Positions 33,064 through 35,270 of a DNA stretch of 35,270 nt are shown here, piece by piece; within the stretch, counting starts at the first letter, position 1; each line of letters begins with the position of its first letter. Source of the DNA: Rhodobacteraceae bacterium PARR1 (GTDB lineage Bacteria; Pseudomonadota; Alphaproteobacteria; Rhodobacterales; Rhodobacteraceae); NCBI GenBank assembly GCA_002256185.1, contig NKIT01000025.1, positions 1-35,270 on the forward strand, written 5' to 3'. The notes under the pieces were generated by a model. It made no database searches. It had not been told where the DNA came from and saw only the letters and a list, made by a program, of their open reading frames with translations. The position numbers and the translations under genes are program-made.

Positions 33064-33115
33064 GCCAAGCCACCCCTCTTTGTGCTGTCACCTGTTCGCT
33101 TCGGGAGGTTTGCCG

Positions 33116-33235
33116 ATGTGGTCTGAAGTCATGTCCGGCGGGCAGCCGAAACCTTTTCCACCTTCCCAGTTTTGCGCGGCCAAAGTTTCCGCGCGGTTGA
33201 CCGTTTCGCAGAAGGAAATGCGCCATGCCCGATAA
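33116..33235 (+). CDS. Possible leader ORF overlapping the RTX gene start
   Basis: A 39-codon frame (MWSEVMSGGQPKPF at its start) with a strong ribosome site GGGAGG seven bases before ATG 33116. Its TAA (33233-33235) lies just inside the RTX coding sequence, whose ATG is at 33225, so translation of this frame could be coupled to the RTX gene. No family recognised; conservation would decide whether it is real. Confidence 0.35.
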   Translation: MWSEVMSGGQPKPFPPSQFCAAKVSARLTVSQKEMRHAR

Positions 33236-35270
33236 CAAGATCGACGGAACCGACGCCACCGACAACATGGCACCGGGATTCACCGACGCCCAAGGCGACC
33301 AGATCGGCGCGGGCAATGACCTGATCTATGGCAACGGTGGGGCGGATACGATCAACGGCGGCGCCGGGGATGACACGATCTTTGGTGGTCTGGGGCGCGA
33401 CTACCTCTATGGCGGCGCGGGCAATGATTATCTGGATGGCGGGGCCGACTACGACTTTTTCTATGCTGGGGCAGGCAATGACACGATCCTGATCTCACCC
33501 ATCGGAGAGTCGGCCTTTGGCGAGGCAGATGCCGACACCTTCATCGTCGTGCCCGATGCCATCGGGTTCATCCCCGGCGGGTCGCTGCATGTGAACGGCG
33601 ATTCAACAGGCATCGACAACGACACGCTTGATCTGTCGCGGATGGCGGCGGATGGGTGGACGATCACGGCCACATCTCAGGCGACGGATGGTCAGGACAG
33701 CCCCTTTGTCGCAGGGAATGGCGGGTTCAACGGCACCTTCACCCTGACCAAGGCAGGGTTTCAGACCTTTACGCTTAGCTACGTCGACATCGAGAATTTC
33801 AAGCTGACCGCCCCCGGCCCGGTCGATGGCACCGCAGGCGCGGATGCGATGAACCCGGGCTACGCGGACCCGCAGGGCGACCAGATCGACGGTACCGACG
33901 GGCTGAACGACACGATCCTTGCCGGGGGCGGCAATGATGTCGTCGATGCGGGTCAGGGCGATGACACGGCCCAAGGCGACGCGGGCGATGACACGCTGAA
34001 CGGCAATATCGGCAATGACAGCCTGATCGGCGGCGATGGTCGTGACAGCCTGATCGGCGGCACCGGGGATGACACGCTGTCCGGAGGCGTGGGCAGCGAC
34101 ACCCTGAGCGGGGGCGACGGCAATGACAGCCTGATCGGTGATGCAGGCTCTGACAGCCTCATCGGCGGGGCGGGCAATGACACGCTGATCGGCGGCGGCA
34201 ATGACGACGATCTGCTCCTCGGGGCCGGTGACCGGGGCGATGGCGGCGCGGGCGACGATGAGTTCCGCATTGATCCGGCGCTGACGGGGACGGCCGGGGT
34301 CACCGTGATCGGCGGTGAGCTGGGCGAAGACCTGACCGACCCGACCAATGGCGGCGCGGGCGACGTTCTGGACCTGCGCGGATTGACCGGGGTGGTGGTC
34401 ACCTACACCAATCCCGACCCGATCACCGGCACGTCAGAGGCGGGGACCGCGACCTATCTGAACGCGCTTGGCCAGCCCGTCACCATCCAGTTCTCGGAAA
34501 TCGAGCGGGTGCTGACCGGCCCTGATGGCGTGGTCGACGGCACGGCGGGCGGCGATCTGATGACGCCCACCAGCGGCGCAGGCGGCCTGCCCTATGCCGA
34601 CGCGCAGGGCGACCAGATCGACGGGACGGATGGCATCAATGACTCGGTCCGTGGCGGCGCGGGCAACGACACCATCGACGCAGGTCTGGGCAACGACACG
34701 GTCGATGCTGGCACCGGCAACGATTCCGTCGCGGGCGGGGCGGGGAACGACTCCGTCCTCGGCGGTGAGGGGTCGGACACGCTGGCGGGCGGGCTTGGGG
34801 TGGACACGCTGGCTGGTGGGGCCGGAGATGACGATATTGCTTTAAGTGGTGCCGATGTTGCTTCGGGCGGGTCGGGGGATGACGTCTTTACCCTCGACCC
34901 CACCGATTCCGCGGCGGAGATCAACGCCACGGTGGATGGCGGCACGGACGCGACCTCGGGCAATCCCGATGATGCGGCGAATGGCAATGCGGGCGATGTG
35001 CTGGACCTGTCCAGTGTGACAGCGCCCCTGTCGGTGGTGCTGAGCGCGAACCCCGAGACCGGCACCGTCAACGGGCTGGACGGTGACGCGGGAACGGACC
35101 TGACCTTTGCCGAGATTGAGCGCCTGCTGACCGGCAGCGGCAATGACACCGTCAACGGCAGCGCGGCGACGGGTCCGGTCGTGGTGGATGCCGGCGCGGG
35201 CAACGACAGTGTCACCGGCGGGACCGGCAACGACAGCCTGACCGGCGGCGACGGCGCGGACACGCTGGCG
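33225..35270 (+). CDS. Large RTX-repeat calcium-binding protein (partial, 3' end outside)
   Basis: The frame is open from ATG 33225 (GAAGGA eight bases upstream) to the window edge, 682 codons, with no signal peptide, as expected for type I secreted RTX proteins. It is very acidic. Ca2+-binding nonapeptides (GGxGxDxLx) occur in blocks at about 29-85, 219-345 and 463-545 and again at the end, for example GGAGNDYLDGGAD, GGTGDDTLSGGVGSD, GGAGNDTIDAGLGND. Between blocks are about 100-residue non-repeat segments ending in similar phrases (SEIERVLTGP, AEIERLLTGS). Each block is introduced by a conserved cassette, VDGTAGxDxM..YADxQGDQIDGTDGxND (residues about 200 and 437; a diverged copy at 7). Adhesin, S-layer-like or enzyme carrier; the C-terminus is needed to tell. 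Confidence 0.9.
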   Translation, partial: MPDNKIDGTDATDNMAPGFTDAQGDQIGAGNDLIYGNGGADTINGGAGDDTIFGGLGRDYLYGGAGNDYLDGGADYDFFYAGAGNDTILISPIGESAFGEADADTFIVVPDAIGFIPGGSLHVNGDSTGIDNDTLDLSRMAADGWTITATSQATDGQDSPFVAGNGGFNGTFTLTKAGFQTFTLSYVDIENFKLTAPGPVDGTAGADAMNPGYADPQGDQIDGTDGLNDTILAGGGNDVVDAGQGDDTAQGDAGDDTLNGNIGNDSLIGGDGRDSLIGGTGDDTLSGGVGSDTLSGGDGNDSLIGDAGSDSLIGGAGNDTLIGGGNDDDLLLGAGDRGDGGAGDDEFRIDPALTGTAGVTVIGGELGEDLTDPTNGGAGDVLDLRGLTGVVVTYTNPDPITGTSEAGTATYLNALGQPVTIQFSEIERVLTGPDGVVDGTAGGDLMTPTSGAGGLPYADAQGDQIDGTDGINDSVRGGAGNDTIDAGLGNDTVDAGTGNDSVAGGAGNDSVLGGEGSDTLAGGLGVDTLAGGAGDDDIALSGADVASGGSGDDVFTLDPTDSAAEINATVDGGTDATSGNPDDAANGNAGDVLDLSSVTAPLSVVLSANPETGTVNGLDGDAGTDLTFAEIERLLTGSGNDTVNGSAATGPVVVDAGAGNDSVTGGTGNDSLTGGDGADTLA

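Noticed and set aside
33300-35270. Tandem short repeats as a CRISPR array, and proline-rich minus-strand ORFs (33953-34402, 34592-35263)
   Set aside because: The repeats follow the codons of RTX nonapeptides, are not constant in length or sequence, and have no spacers. The minus-strand frames are shadows of the repeat code.

Overview
The window comes from a GC-rich alphaproteobacterium, most likely of the order Rhodobacterales (Rhodobacter/Paracoccus/Roseobacter type). Pointers are the DUF6497-type secreted protein beside pccB, a PutA that lacks the N-terminal DNA-binding domain, and a LytTR regulator with membrane helices. This is inferred from gene content only; no search was run.

Layout. 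(1) 1-4561: host genes: a small secreted protein and pccB on the minus strand, then a DUF486 membrane protein and recJ on the plus strand. (2) 4562-16126: a tRNA-Glu gene whose 3' end is the left attachment site of a compact 11.5-kb integrated element. An identical 18-bp copy of the tRNA end at 16109-16126 marks the right border. The element encodes a tyrosine integrase, a replication-type winged-helix protein and its small paralogue, both terminase subunits, a MerR-like regulator, a portal (with a frameshift), a cement protein, a protease/major-capsid fusion and a gpW-like head-tail joiner. It has no tail, baseplate or lysis gene. It therefore looks like a head-forming phage satellite (compare capsid-forming PICIs) or a strongly reduced prophage. 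A single AT-richer gene on the opposite strand, with a PD-(D/E)XK-like nuclease core and a C-terminal SEC-C zinc motif, sits between terminase and the MerR/portal operon. It is the best candidate here for an undescribed system, probably anti-phage cargo.

(3) 16175-20265: a decaying catabolic operon on the minus strand: a dapA-family gene with an amber codon and at least three frameshifts, an aldehyde dehydrogenase reduced to its N-terminus, an intact ProC-like reductase, and an amine-oxidase-type flavoprotein with three in-frame stop codons. An intact TetR-family gene follows. (4) 20373-26437: an amidohydrolase, an IclR regulator and a hydroxyquinol-type intradiol dioxygenase (minus), divergent from a citryl-CoA-lyase-like protein and a CaiB/BaiF CoA-transferase (plus), then a second IclR regulator. 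The divergent intergenic region carries a perfect 15-bp palindrome that could be the IclR operator. (5) 26535-31522: putA and two short-chain dehydrogenases. (6) 31649-35270: a LytTR regulator with four predicted membrane helices, two possible small ORFs and the beginning of a large RTX-repeat protein that runs off the window.

How the genes may work together. In the element, the order from the right end is replication, packaging, (cargo), regulator, head genes, integrase. The MerR-like gene overlaps portal by four bases, and its promoter carries a dyad between -35 and -10 as MerR-family activators use, so this regulator may switch head-gene expression. In region 4, the dioxygenase opens hydroxyquinol-type rings, while the CoA-transferase/lyase pair could activate and cleave a carboxylic acid product; the substrate is unknown.
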